Source: Geminocystis sp. M7585_C2015_104
GTDB lineage: Bacteria > Cyanobacteriota > Cyanobacteriia > Cyanobacteriales > Cyanobacteriaceae
Assembly (NCBI GenBank): GCA_015295805.1
Contig: DVEF01000018.1
Span: 1 to 47,462, forward strand
DNA length: 47,462 nt
Direction of reading: 5' to 3'
Positions within the stretch are counted from its first letter, which is position 1. The number at the start of each line of letters is the position of its first letter. Shown in pieces: positions 35,635 through 47,015 of this stretch. The translations under genes and the position numbers were made by a program. The notes beneath the pieces are model-generated. The model made no database searches. It worked only from the letters and a program-made list of their open reading frames with translations, and was not told the origin of the DNA.

Positions 35635-36558
35635 CTAGCCGGATTGTTTTTGGGTGGCTTGTTGGGTCAGTTTTTGTAAGAATTCCTCCGTGAGACGGTA
35701 AAATGCCTTTGAGGCGTTACAGTCAGGGGTGATAATAGTAACCGGAATAGAAGCATCTACCGCTTTGGCTACATTTACATCCATAGGGATTTCCGTGAGA
35801 AAGATTTTCTCTGGGGGGAAGTCTTGTTTTATTCTTCTTTTTACCTGTTCGTAATACTTAGCGTATCGCCCGAATAATCCACTCTGAGAAAGGATGAAGA
35901 CAATACCTAACAGTTGGAGTTTGAGGGAATGGTTATCCTGATGGCTTTCTCTCAGTTTTCTCACCCTTCTTTCTAACAACTGGATACCCACTAGGGAGAG
36001 AAATTCTGGCCTTGCTGGTAGAATATAAAAATCACTGGCAGCTAGGGCACTACGGGTTAGAATATTATAGCCAGGTGCACAGTCTAGAATGATAAAATCA
36101 TAATTGGCTACTACAGGTTTAAGAATATCCTGCAGCAATAGACTCTCAAAATTATTCCAAACCCCCTCAAAGTCACTTGCTTTATTCTCCTGAATGGCTT
36201 GTTGGTGTAATTTTTCGGAGATAAGATACTCGTCATACAATTCAATATCCCCTGGCAAAAGGTGTAGTTGACTCAAATTGGAAAGAGGGGATATGATAAG
36301 GTCTGTGGTGGGGAGTTTACTATGGAGGTTAGATGTGACTGCTAAATCAAGCAGGTAGCTGAGGGTTTTTCTGTTTTTGCGTAGTTTGCCAAACTCATGA
36401 GGTGGTAGAAGACTTAAAGTGGCACTAATCTGGCTGTCTAAATCCAATACCAGAACCTTTTTATTATACGCTTTAGCTAGACAAGCGGCTAAATTGACGG
36501 TGAGGGTAGTTTTTCCCACCCCTCCTTTCATGTTTACTGTACTAATAATATATCCCAT
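35635..36558 (-). CDS. ParA/Soj-like ATPase
   Basis: 307 residues from the ATG at 36556-36558; a TTG five codons earlier is open but lacks a ribosome binding site. Deviant Walker A is MKGGVGKTTLTVNLA with the signature lysine. VLVLDLDSQISAT is the A' region and FIILDCAPGYN is Walker B. The length and the PARPEFLSLVG switch region fit chromosomal or plasmid-type ParA. There is no parB or centromere-like repeat beside it, so it may position another cargo (carboxysomes or a regulator). It lies 18 bases after cutA and is probably co-transcribed. Confidence 0.88.
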   Translation of the reverse strand: MGYIISTVNMKGGVGKTTLTVNLAACLAKAYNKKVLVLDLDSQISATLSLLPPHEFGKLRKNRKTLSYLLDLAVTSNLHSKLPTTDLIISPLSNLSQLHLLPGDIELYDEYLISEKLHQQAIQENKASDFEGVWNNFESLLLQDILKPVVANYDFIILDCAPGYNILTRSALAASDFYILPARPEFLSLVGIQLLERRVRKLRESHQDNHSLKLQLLGIVFILSQSGLFGRYAKYYEQVKRRIKQDFPPEKIFLTEIPMDVNVAKAVDASIPVTIITPDCNASKAFYRLTEEFLQKLTQQATQKQSG

Positions 36559-36576
36559 ATACGTACTAATCAATGT

Positions 36577-36903
36577 CTACAGGTGAATAACAGAGTCTTG
36601 TAACCATTCAATATAGGATTGGCTGCCATCTACTAGTGGCAAAGCGATGATTTCTGGGGTTTGATAGGAATGTAGGCTTTTGATTTTTTCTGCTAGCTGG
36701 GGGAATAGTTTTAAATTGGTTTTGATTACCAACTGCCATTCCCTATCTTCACACACTTCCCCTTGCCAACGGTAGATGGAGTGAATAGGGAAAATATTAA
36801 CACAGGCTGCCAATTTTTCCGACACCAAAATCCTGGCAATGTTTTTAGCCTCTTCTTCACTATTGGTTGTAACCAAAATCACACCACAATCCTTGACAGT
36901 CAT
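36577..36903 (-). CDS. cutA: CutA1 divalent-cation tolerance protein
   Basis: 108 residues from the ATG at 36901-36903 (AAGAGG before it); the frame is open 26 codons further upstream, but that part is unlike the family. GVILVTTNSEEEAKNIARIL, LAACVNIFPIHSIYRWQGEV, WQLVIKTN and YQTPEIIALPLVDGSQSYIEWL cover the whole small trimeric CutA1 fold. CutA1 is linked to copper tolerance in E. coli, but its biochemical role is unsettled. It is the first gene of a pair with the ParA-like ATPase. Confidence 0.94.
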   Translation of the reverse strand: MTVKDCGVILVTTNSEEEAKNIARILVSEKLAACVNIFPIHSIYRWQGEVCEDREWQLVIKTNLKLFPQLAEKIKSLHSYQTPEIIALPLVDGSQSYIEWLQDSVIHL

Positions 36904-37024
36904 AAACCTCTTGGCTTTTATTACACTCGCGGGGTTTATAAGTTTATCCAGAGAATCCTTGTAATATGGATTTCCCTTCAAATCAAAATCCCCACAAGGA
37001 CACCATTATACCCGTTTAATCCCT

Positions 37025-37230
37025 CAATATGTCTTTTTATAGGCAAATGGATGTTTTTTGCCTTGTTTACCTGACTCTTTACCCTTTCACCACAAAGTCC
37101 ATACCCCGTGTGTCTTTTTTTTCTGTTGCTTTTATCTTTATACCCACAGCTACTATATCTCTGTGACGTGTATGCCGGGTTTATCTCTACTATCTTTATC
37201 CCCTAGATTTTTTCCTTCGTTTTGTATTAT
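37025..37230 (-). pseudogene. TnpB (IS200/IS605-type) C-terminal fragment, decayed
   Basis: From about 37196 downward the minus strand reads KIVEINPAYTSQRYSSCGYK, then DKSNRKKRHTGYGLCGERV and finally KAKNIH. TnpB proteins end with (K/V)(V/I)xx(N/D)PxYTSQxCSxCG ... ENR ... FxCxxCG ... NAxxNI. So this is the C-terminal zinc finger, with one Cys of the first pair changed to Tyr and the second pair damaged. A basic stretch just upstream (NTKRRKKSRG, other frame) may belong to it. The rest of the gene is missing or was split off by the IS1-type insertion next to it. No start or function remains. Confidence 0.65.
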
Positions 37231-37324
37231 TCCCTATCATCTATCTTCTAATGGTTTCTGTAGGTTTTTATTGGCCCGTCTATGTATCCCTTATTCCCCG
37301 GTATTTTACTGCAATAGTTGATTA

Positions 37325-38055
37325 TCACCATACATGCTTATTATCTCCAAATTTAAGACTTATAGCCATAGAATACCTCAACATATCTGTACTCCTACTA
37401 TATCCCTTTGTCCTCCTCTTAACCTACTGTTTTTATCTATTAACATAGAGGGTATAGCTTCGTTGTTATTTATTTCCCCATAGGTCCCAACCACATGTCT
37501 ATACCCCTCTATCCATTCTTTATAAACTTTATAGTAGATGTTTTAATACATAAATACTAGGGAAAATTTTTCATAAGGCTCTAAAAAAGTCTTCCCATTT
37601 CTATCCCCCACCTCAAAAACTGTTTTTTCTCTTCCATCTTTAAACTTTACTGCATTCCAGATGTGTACAGATTTTCTTTTCTCCCCTTTCCTTGCTTTAA
37701 CGTAAGTCCACACCTCGTCAAAAGACATGTATTCCACCTTTTCTTACCCTAACCCATTAGTCATTTTTTTAAACTATTTTCTTCTTTTTGAATTAACCTT
37801 TTAACTTCCCTGTATATCCAACAGGAGATAGGGCCTTTTGGTATGGGAGTTATTCCATTTATGGCGGATATAGTTATAAACCTTCAGCCACTTTTAGGAA
37901 TTGAATTTTTTTTGATTTTGAGTGAGATGTCCTTGAGGATTCTAATGTAAAAGTTTTTCCCCATTGCCAAAGTAATTTTCGTTTACCGGAGGGTTGAACA
38001 CTATTTTAACCCATTCAACACAACGGTTAGAACCACAAATGGCGTATTATGTCAT
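37325..38055 (-). pseudogene. IS1-family transposase pseudogene
   Basis: Joined across three frames, the minus strand gives almost a complete IS1-type transposase of ~240 codons. ATG 38055 leads, past a stop, into CGSNRC, and a new frame reads QPSGKRKLLWQWGKTFT (ruined zinc ribbon). A weak HTH part follows. Then comes MSFDEVWTYVKARKGEKRKS and VFEVGDRNGKTFLEPYEKF (37737-37543, the DDE domain start). After a stop the same frame continues VYKEWIEGYRHVVG and NNNEAIPSMLIDKNSRLR (37527-37417). A last frameshift gives RRTKGYSRSTDMLRYSMAI. At least three frameshifts and three stops make it dead. I could not find terminal inverted repeats. Confidence 0.78.
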
Positions 38056-38985
38056 GTCTGTATTTTCTTGGTATGCCTTGTTTTTTTCTCCATGGGCCTA
38101 CTAAACGACCGATTTTGTGTTCCTACTTTCGCCTTTTAACTGCATTTTTAAATTTAAAACTGAACTTTTTTGCTGTTTTTTGTATCTCTTGAAAACCCAT
38201 TTATCCCCGGCATTTTTTTCTAATATTCCGCAACGATGCTCCCATATTTACTATTGTTTTCTTTCCCCAAAGCCTTGTCACTTTTTTGGGGATTACCATT
38301 CATTTTTGTCTCCGGATAAGGCAATGGTCTACCATTTATTCTCCTATTTCAACCTTGAGACAAATTTGTTTAAATATCTTCTAGATGTAGGAGACAAAAC
38401 TATCCAAACCCCGCCGGCACTGACAGAGGTGTTTGATTTTAGGAATTTTAGTTTTAGAAGTTTGTTGAAATTTCCGTGTATACTGTGGCTATATTTATGT
38501 CCTCTCTAGGAAGAGGTTTAACCTGTGGTACTCTTATAATGTCACTCTTATACTGTCTGGGAGGAATAGATGTAGGCCTATATTATATCTCCCATCTGTT
38601 ATTACCCGAAGGAAGAGTTTTTATACCTTTCTTTTGGCGTTAAACCGTGGAATTTTGTAGAGAAAATAGAAAATATAAAAAAACGCCACGCGGGTATTTA
38701 TAATCATAAACCATTGTAAAAGTCCTGTGTCAAGTCCTCATGTTTTTGATTGTTTATAGTTTTCTCCCAAAACAATTCCAGTCTCTAATAAAAGTTGCGT
38801 CAGATTGGGCATCTTTTCTTTCCCTTCTTGAATTGCCATACCCCCCTATAAATAGGCCCTACCTTTTGGCTATTGGGACAGTCCTGCCCGACAATTGTAC
38901 TATAGACATCCATAAAAATCAATAATTCCTCCATAGCACCAAATACTAGTCGCCAATACCATTGACTAGAGACAAGGAAAGCATC
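38056..38985. other. AT-rich, pyrimidine-biased stretch without a convincing gene
   Basis: The plus strand is T/C-rich like the pseudogene region to its left, so the minus strand has the purine-rich bias of old coding DNA. The plus-strand open frames (for example 38117-38509) encode Phe/Leu/Cys-rich strings without family features, and I regard them as shadows. The minus strand may contain further eroded transposon sequence, such as EDINIATVY near 38500, but I could not place it. The ketoacyl synthase promoter should lie at the right end. Confidence 0.5.
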
Positions 38986-40116
38986 ATGGGGAATGTAAAG
39001 AAAAAAGTAGTCGTAGTAACGGGGATTAGTATCATCTCCTGTCTAGGCAACACAAAACAGACATGGGAAGGTATTATTCAGGGTAAGTCGGGGATTAGAA
39101 TGCATCAACCCTTTTCTTGTTTCCCGCCTCTGCCTCTGGGGATGATTAACCCTAAACCCACCCCCATTGAAGACTTAACAGTAAGTCTGATTGAACAACT
39201 GTGCCAAGATGCCCTCCTCAGTATACCCCAAAAAGAGATAGCAGTGGTAATTGGGTCTAGTAGAGGCTGTCAGAGTAATTGGGAATTATTCCTCCGGCAG
39301 TCTATTCACCCCTCCAACTGGTTAAATACCCTCCCCTGTCAGCCAGCCATAATCACTGCTAAGTATCTCCAGAGTGAAGGAGTAGTATTATCTCCCGCCA
39401 ATGCTTGTGCTACAGGCCTAGTTGCTATTGCCCAGGGATACGAATTAATTCAACAAAATATATGTGATAAAGTTGTAGTAGGAGGGCTGGATAGTGCGAT
39501 TACGCCGTTAACCATTGCAGGGTTTATCCAGATGAAGGCGATGTCCGGGAGGGGGTGTTATCCCTTTGCCAAAAAACGGGATGGGTTTGTATTGGCAGAG
39601 GGAGGTGCCATGTTACTATTGGAATCATTGGAGGAAGCGGAAAAACGTGGTGCAAAGATTTATGGGCGTATTTACAGTTGGGGCATTTCCTGTGACGCAC
39701 AGCAATTGACTGCGCCTGCGGCTGACGGTATTACTGCCACCAGAATGATAGAAGACTGTTTACGACGCAGTGGCATTTCCCCTTCTGATATTGATTATAT
39801 CCACGCCCACGGCACTGGTACTGTCCTCAACGATGAGAGGGAAGCTAAGATCATTCAATCTCTTTTCCCCCACAGTTTTGTAAGTTCTACTAAGTGCTAC
39901 ACAGGGCATACACTAGGAGGGGCAGGCGCCATTACTACAGCCTTGAATTTTTTGGCGTTACAAAAACAGTTATTACTACCCCAAACAGCAGAGATGGAGT
40001 TGGAGTTTCCCCTCAACTTTGTAACCCAGCCACGCCTACTCCCCCTGAGAATAATGTTAAGCCTAGCCTTTGGTTTTGGTGGTCAAAATGCAGTAGTAGT
40101 AATGGGGCGTCTTTAG
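38986..40116 (+). CDS. Beta-ketoacyl-ACP synthase family protein (FabF-like)
   Basis: 376 residues from ATG 38986, with AAGGAAA upstream; a TTG eight codons earlier is less likely. The condensing-enzyme triad is complete: C141 (ANACATGLVAI), H275 (HAHGTGT) and H308 (KCYTGHTLGGAGA, with K303). GFVLAEGGAMLLLE is typical of KAS I/II. It is shorter than housekeeping FabF (~415 residues) and diverged in the N-terminal half, so it is probably a second, specialised ketosynthase. No acyl carrier protein or other fatty acid gene is adjacent. egtD follows 39 bases downstream. Confidence 0.88.
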   Translation: MGNVKKKVVVVTGISIISCLGNTKQTWEGIIQGKSGIRMHQPFSCFPPLPLGMINPKPTPIEDLTVSLIEQLCQDALLSIPQKEIAVVIGSSRGCQSNWELFLRQSIHPSNWLNTLPCQPAIITAKYLQSEGVVLSPANACATGLVAIAQGYELIQQNICDKVVVGGLDSAITPLTIAGFIQMKAMSGRGCYPFAKKRDGFVLAEGGAMLLLESLEEAEKRGAKIYGRIYSWGISCDAQQLTAPAADGITATRMIEDCLRRSGISPSDIDYIHAHGTGTVLNDEREAKIIQSLFPHSFVSSTKCYTGHTLGGAGAITTALNFLALQKQLLLPQTAEMELEFPLNFVTQPRLLPLRIMLSLAFGFGGQNAVVVMGRL

Positions 40117-40155
40117 TGCTAATCTTAGGGGAAAAGTTAATCCATTTTTACAGTT

Positions 40156-41172
40156 ATGATTATCACTAATCCCGGATTATTGTCTGATGCCCGTTTTGAA
40201 GTCAAATACCTAGACAACTACCAGGCAGATGCCAGGGAGGGGGAAGATGTTATTAGGGGTTTAACCTCCTCCCCCAAGACTTTACCCCCCAAGTATTTCT
40301 ATGATAGTAGGGGTTCGGAATTATTTGAACGGATTTGTGAATTGCCAGAGTATTATTTAACACGCACAGAGACTGCTATTCTAGTCTCTGTTTGTGAGGA
40401 GATTGCTTCTATTACCGGGTTATGTGAGTTAGTGGAATTAGGTAGTGGCAATTCCCAAAAAACCCGTTTACTACTATCAGCTTATGAGAATTTGGGCAAA
40501 CCCTGGCGTTATATCCCTATTGACGTTAGCAGGGACACTCTTTACAATAGTGCCCTTAAATTGTTTCACGATTATCCCCTTTTGTCCATTCTAGGCTTAG
40601 TGGGTACTTATGAACAAGCCCTATTACAGTTGCCTTCTCCCTGGCATAGGAGAATGCTAATTTTTTTGGGGAGTACATTAGGCAATTTTACCCCAGAAGA
40701 GACTGAAGAGTTTTTTGGCTTAGTGAGGCAAGTTTTAAATCCTGGTGATTATTTCCTTTTGGGTATTGACTTACAAAAACCCATAGACATCGTAGAAAAA
40801 GCCTACAATGACAGTCAGGGTATTACTGCTGCCTTCAATTTGAATATTCTTTCCCATCTCAACTGGCGTTTTGAAGGCAATTTTAATTTAGCTCTGTTTG
40901 AACATCAGGCAATCTATAACCCTGAAAAACACCAAATAGAAATGTATTTACAAGCGGTAAAAGCTCACACGGTGGTCCTAAATAAACTAGATTTAGAAAT
41001 AGCATTTAAAGGGGGAGATAGAATACTGACGGAAATTTCCCGCAAATTTGACCTTCAAAATATAATGGCTACTCTGGGGAAATATGACTTGAAGACAGTA
41101 AAATACTGGACAGACAAAAACCAATGGTTTGCCTTGATTCTGACTCAAATAAATACCACCAATTTATGTTAG
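40156..41172 (+). CDS. egtD: L-histidine N-alpha-methyltransferase
   Basis: 338 residues. EgtD trimethylates histidine to hercynine, the first step to ergothioneine. SSPKTLPPKYFYDSRGSELFERI is given in parts: LPPKYFYDSRGSELF, LPEYYLTRTETAIL and LVELGSGNSQKTRLLL (SAM site). RMLIFLGSTLGNFTPEE and the GDYFLLGIDLQKP segment also match the family, and the C-terminus has NQWFALILT. The usual partner egtB (sulfoxide synthase) is not in the window. It may be co-transcribed with the ketosynthase gene. Confidence 0.92.
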   Translation: MIITNPGLLSDARFEVKYLDNYQADAREGEDVIRGLTSSPKTLPPKYFYDSRGSELFERICELPEYYLTRTETAILVSVCEEIASITGLCELVELGSGNSQKTRLLLSAYENLGKPWRYIPIDVSRDTLYNSALKLFHDYPLLSILGLVGTYEQALLQLPSPWHRRMLIFLGSTLGNFTPEETEEFFGLVRQVLNPGDYFLLGIDLQKPIDIVEKAYNDSQGITAAFNLNILSHLNWRFEGNFNLALFEHQAIYNPEKHQIEMYLQAVKAHTVVLNKLDLEIAFKGGDRILTEISRKFDLQNIMATLGKYDLKTVKYWTDKNQWFALILTQINTTNLC

Positions 41173-41220
41173 AATTTCCCTCGATGTAAGGCTGTAATAA
41201 ACATCTATTTTCTCCTCATT

Positions 41221-41547
41221 ATGAACAACCCCCAGGAAAACAACAAATCCAACCCCTCACCAGCCGAGACAAAAATAACCCCCCTACGCTGTTTTATAGG
41301 GGGTAGCATTGCCGGCGGTATAGGTTTTGCCTCCTTCCATTTGACTAAGGCAGTGGTTTTTACCTATGCCAACACCCCTATCACCTTCTCCAATCCCCTC
41401 GCTGTCAATATTGCCGCCACCGTTAGGACTTTAGTTATTGGTATTACCATGCTTGCTACCTTTGTATTCTCCCTGGTGGCTGTAGGCTTAACTCTCTTGG
41501 GATTCAAACTAATCCTGGATTCCCTCAAGGGCAATCCCTCCCCTTAG
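41221..41547 (+). CDS. DUF3082-type small membrane protein
   Basis: 108 residues. After a Pro/Asn-rich start, TPLRCFIGGSIAGGIGFASF is the first membrane segment. NPLAVNIAATVRTLVIGITM leads into a second, and LVAVGLTLLGFKLILDSL into a third. This matches DUF3082, shared by cyanobacteria and chloroplasts, in my reading. The function is unknown. There is no strong ribosome binding site. It follows egtD by 48 bases. Confidence 0.8.
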   Translation: MNNPQENNKSNPSPAETKITPLRCFIGGSIAGGIGFASFHLTKAVVFTYANTPITFSNPLAVNIAATVRTLVIGITMLATFVFSLVAVGLTLLGFKLILDSLKGNPSP

Positions 41548-41931
41548 TCAATACTTAGTTGTTTTTCCTTAAGTGTTGAGGAACTATATGCTGTAATGGG
41601 CAAGAGTGGGACATTCTGTTTGAACTTATTTTTGCCTCTTACAAACCCCATACCTCTTGACTACTTAGTTACATGCTCTTAAGGATTAGCCAGGGATTTG
41701 TGGGGTGCCATGGGCAAAATATGTATTTTATTTAAAGTTATTATTTGCTCTTTACAAAATCTTTAAATTGTCACTTAATAAAATCTTGATACTAGGATTG
41801 GTGACACTTTTGAGGTTTCTGTTTTAAAATTTAGGATAGAGGAAATAAATATTATTTAGTTTTTTGTCACAATATATTCTTCTTTTTCTGAACAAAAAAA
41901 ATAAATCCCCGTGGCCCTAAGGTCTAGATCC
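41548..41931. other. AT-rich intergenic region with a hairpin
   Basis: TCAATACTTA (41548-41557) can pair with TAAGTGTTGA (41570-41579) through a 12-base loop with one G-T pair; no T-tract follows. AAAATCTT occurs twice near 41757 and 41780. No gene and no firm promoter for the sugar transferase was seen. Confidence 0.4.
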
Positions 41932-42627
41932 ATGTTTGCAGTCTTCGTGAATGATACTCATAACACCGACAAGTGGTCGAATCCTAACCTCGCTCCCCTT
42001 GTGGGATATAATGAGACAGTACACCCCTCCGTCTACTCTTTCTGGAAGAGGGTAATAGATATTGTAGGTGCTTTGATTGGCCTGTCGATTACGGCTATTA
42101 TTTTCCTGCCTGTGGCAATAGCCATTAAATTGGATAGTGAAGGCCCAATTTTTTATAGTCAGATTCGCTGTGGCTTGAATGGGAAACCCTTTCGCATCTG
42201 GAAATTCCGTAGCATGTATAAGGATGCCGACAAGAAAAAACACCTAGTGGAAAATAGGGTGAGGGGACATATATTCAAAAATGAAAATGATCCCAGAATT
42301 ACAAGAGTCGGTAGATTCCTACGGAAAACCAGTATAGACGAATTTCCACAATTTTGGAATGTCTTGATAGGGGATATGAGTTTGGTTGGGACTCGTCCTC
42401 CCATTCCTGATGAGGTAGCATATTATAATGCAAGACACTGGTCGCGTCTACGGGTTAAACCTGGTATCACTGGTGAGTGGCAGGCAAAAGGACGTTCATC
42501 TATCACCGATTTTGAGAAAATTGTAGACATGGACTTAGAATATCAAAGAAAATGGTCAGTCTGGTACGATTTATACCTGATTCTCCTCACGATTAAAGCA
42601 GTATTCCAAGGCAAGGGTGCTTGTTAA
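41932..42627 (+). CDS. Polyprenyl-phosphate sugar phosphotransferase (bacterial sugar transferase)
   Basis: 231 residues from ATG 41932 (AAGG nine bases earlier); GTG 41911 is also in frame. One reentrant membrane helix (WKRVIDIVGALIGLSITAII) is followed by the catalytic domain with GPIFYSQIRCGLNGKPFRIWKF, split as GPIFYSQIRCG and FRIWKFRSM. Then RFLRKTSIDEFPQFWNVL, MSLVGTRPP and VKPGITGEWQAKGRSS. This small PglC/WcaJ-type enzyme starts repeat-unit synthesis of exopolysaccharide; heterocyst HepC belongs here. The sugar is unknown. No other polysaccharide gene is adjacent. Confidence 0.92.
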   Translation: MFAVFVNDTHNTDKWSNPNLAPLVGYNETVHPSVYSFWKRVIDIVGALIGLSITAIIFLPVAIAIKLDSEGPIFYSQIRCGLNGKPFRIWKFRSMYKDADKKKHLVENRVRGHIFKNENDPRITRVGRFLRKTSIDEFPQFWNVLIGDMSLVGTRPPIPDEVAYYNARHWSRLRVKPGITGEWQAKGRSSITDFEKIVDMDLEYQRKWSVWYDLYLILLTIKAVFQGKGAC

Positions 42628-42774
42628 AAAATAACTCTTAAAACTGGCATAAAAATTACCAAAACACACCCCCCTGAGGTCAAAATAAAGGAGAGAAAAT
42701 GGCCTCTATTTTTTTGCCCTTTTATTCTATAACCTTAAAACAACACAACACAGTTTTATTTTAGGCTAATATTA

Positions 42775-42981
42775 TTATTGAGTGTATCCATTTTTCACCT
42801 GATCTTCTATTAGTTGCCACAGGTGATTTATTCTCTCTATAGCCTCTGCGGTAGAGATTTTACCATTACTATGTAATCCGGCTATATACTCCACTTTTAG
42901 AGAAAAAAGTCGCAAATTTTCTCCTAGGCTATTTTTTTGGCTTATTTTTTTTGACTGGCAGTCTTCTGAATGTCTTTTCAT
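42775..42981 (-). CDS. Small protein, DUF7219-like
   Basis: 68 residues. A polar N-terminus is followed by LRLFSLKVEYIAGLHSNGKI and STAEAIERINHLWQLIED. This resembles a short cyanobacterial family (DUF7219, as I recall) with 'V.YI..L...GKIS..EA...I..LW..L'. It is soluble and helical; the function is unknown. The name is tentative. Confidence 0.6.
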   Translation of the reverse strand: MKRHSEDCQSKKISQKNSLGENLRLFSLKVEYIAGLHSNGKISTAEAIERINHLWQLIEDQVKNGYTQ

Positions 42982-43108
42982 GGGATGAAACTTCCCTTTT
43001 CCTCAACAAAATATGGACAATGCCCTATACTAATCTATATTAACCCTATCTTAACCTTAATTTAAGGTGCTGTTAAAGAAAGGATAACAAAAAGGTGGAA
43101 GGGAGGAA

Positions 43109-43300
43109 ATGCTACGAGTGGGGATGGCGGTGAGAGTGAAAAACCCAGAATATGCTAGGGGATTGGTAGGTTATCTAGTCATGCAGGAATCTCCCTCCCG
43201 TTGGCTAGTAAGAGTGGTTATTCCCTCTAGTATCCCAGAAGAGATAATTTTATCTTTGGAAGAGTCGGACTTTGAGGTAATACAGGAAAATAGTCTTTAG
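43109..43300 (+). CDS. Small SH3/KOW-like protein of unknown function
   Basis: 63 residues. MLRVGMAVRVKNPEYARGLVG and YLVMQESPSRWLVRVVIP look like a small beta-barrel (KOW/SH3-like), ending LSLEESDFEVIQENSL. GGGAGGA lies immediately before the ATG, which supports real translation. It precedes gyrB by 111 bases on the same strand. No function is known to me. Confidence 0.65.
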   Translation: MLRVGMAVRVKNPEYARGLVGYLVMQESPSRWLVRVVIPSSIPEEIILSLEESDFEVIQENSL

Positions 43301-43357
43301 CTGCACCCCCTTCTAAAAATTCATCCAAAAGCAAATAAAATCATGTTAGACTGTTAA

Positions 43358-46951
<3,594 letters not shown>

Positions 46952-46957
46952 TCAATA

Positions 46958-46977
46958 GGGTGGGCTCAGACCCACCC
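46958..46977 (+). terminator. Hairpin after gyrB
   Basis: GGGTGGG-CTCAGA-CCCACCC is a perfect seven-pair stem six bases after the gyrB stop. An A-tract rather than a T-tract follows, so termination may be inefficient or factor-dependent. Confidence 0.55.
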
Positions 46978-47015
46978 AAAAATCCCTCTAGACTTATTAT
47001 TGGCCTTTTATCTGT

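Noticed and set aside
35635-36558. Plasmid-type partition locus
   Set aside because: Only a ParA-like ATPase is present. There is no parB, no parS-like repeats and no replication gene nearby, and the flanks are housekeeping genes.
37058-38509. Plus-strand ORFs rich in Phe, Leu, Tyr and Cys in the gene desert
   Set aside because: They are complements of purine-rich decayed transposase DNA and show no motifs or ribosome binding sites.
42699-42764. 21-codon ORF with AGGAG after the sugar transferase gene
   Set aside because: It is composed mostly of T-tract codons and sits in a possible terminator region; there is no distinctive composition to support it.
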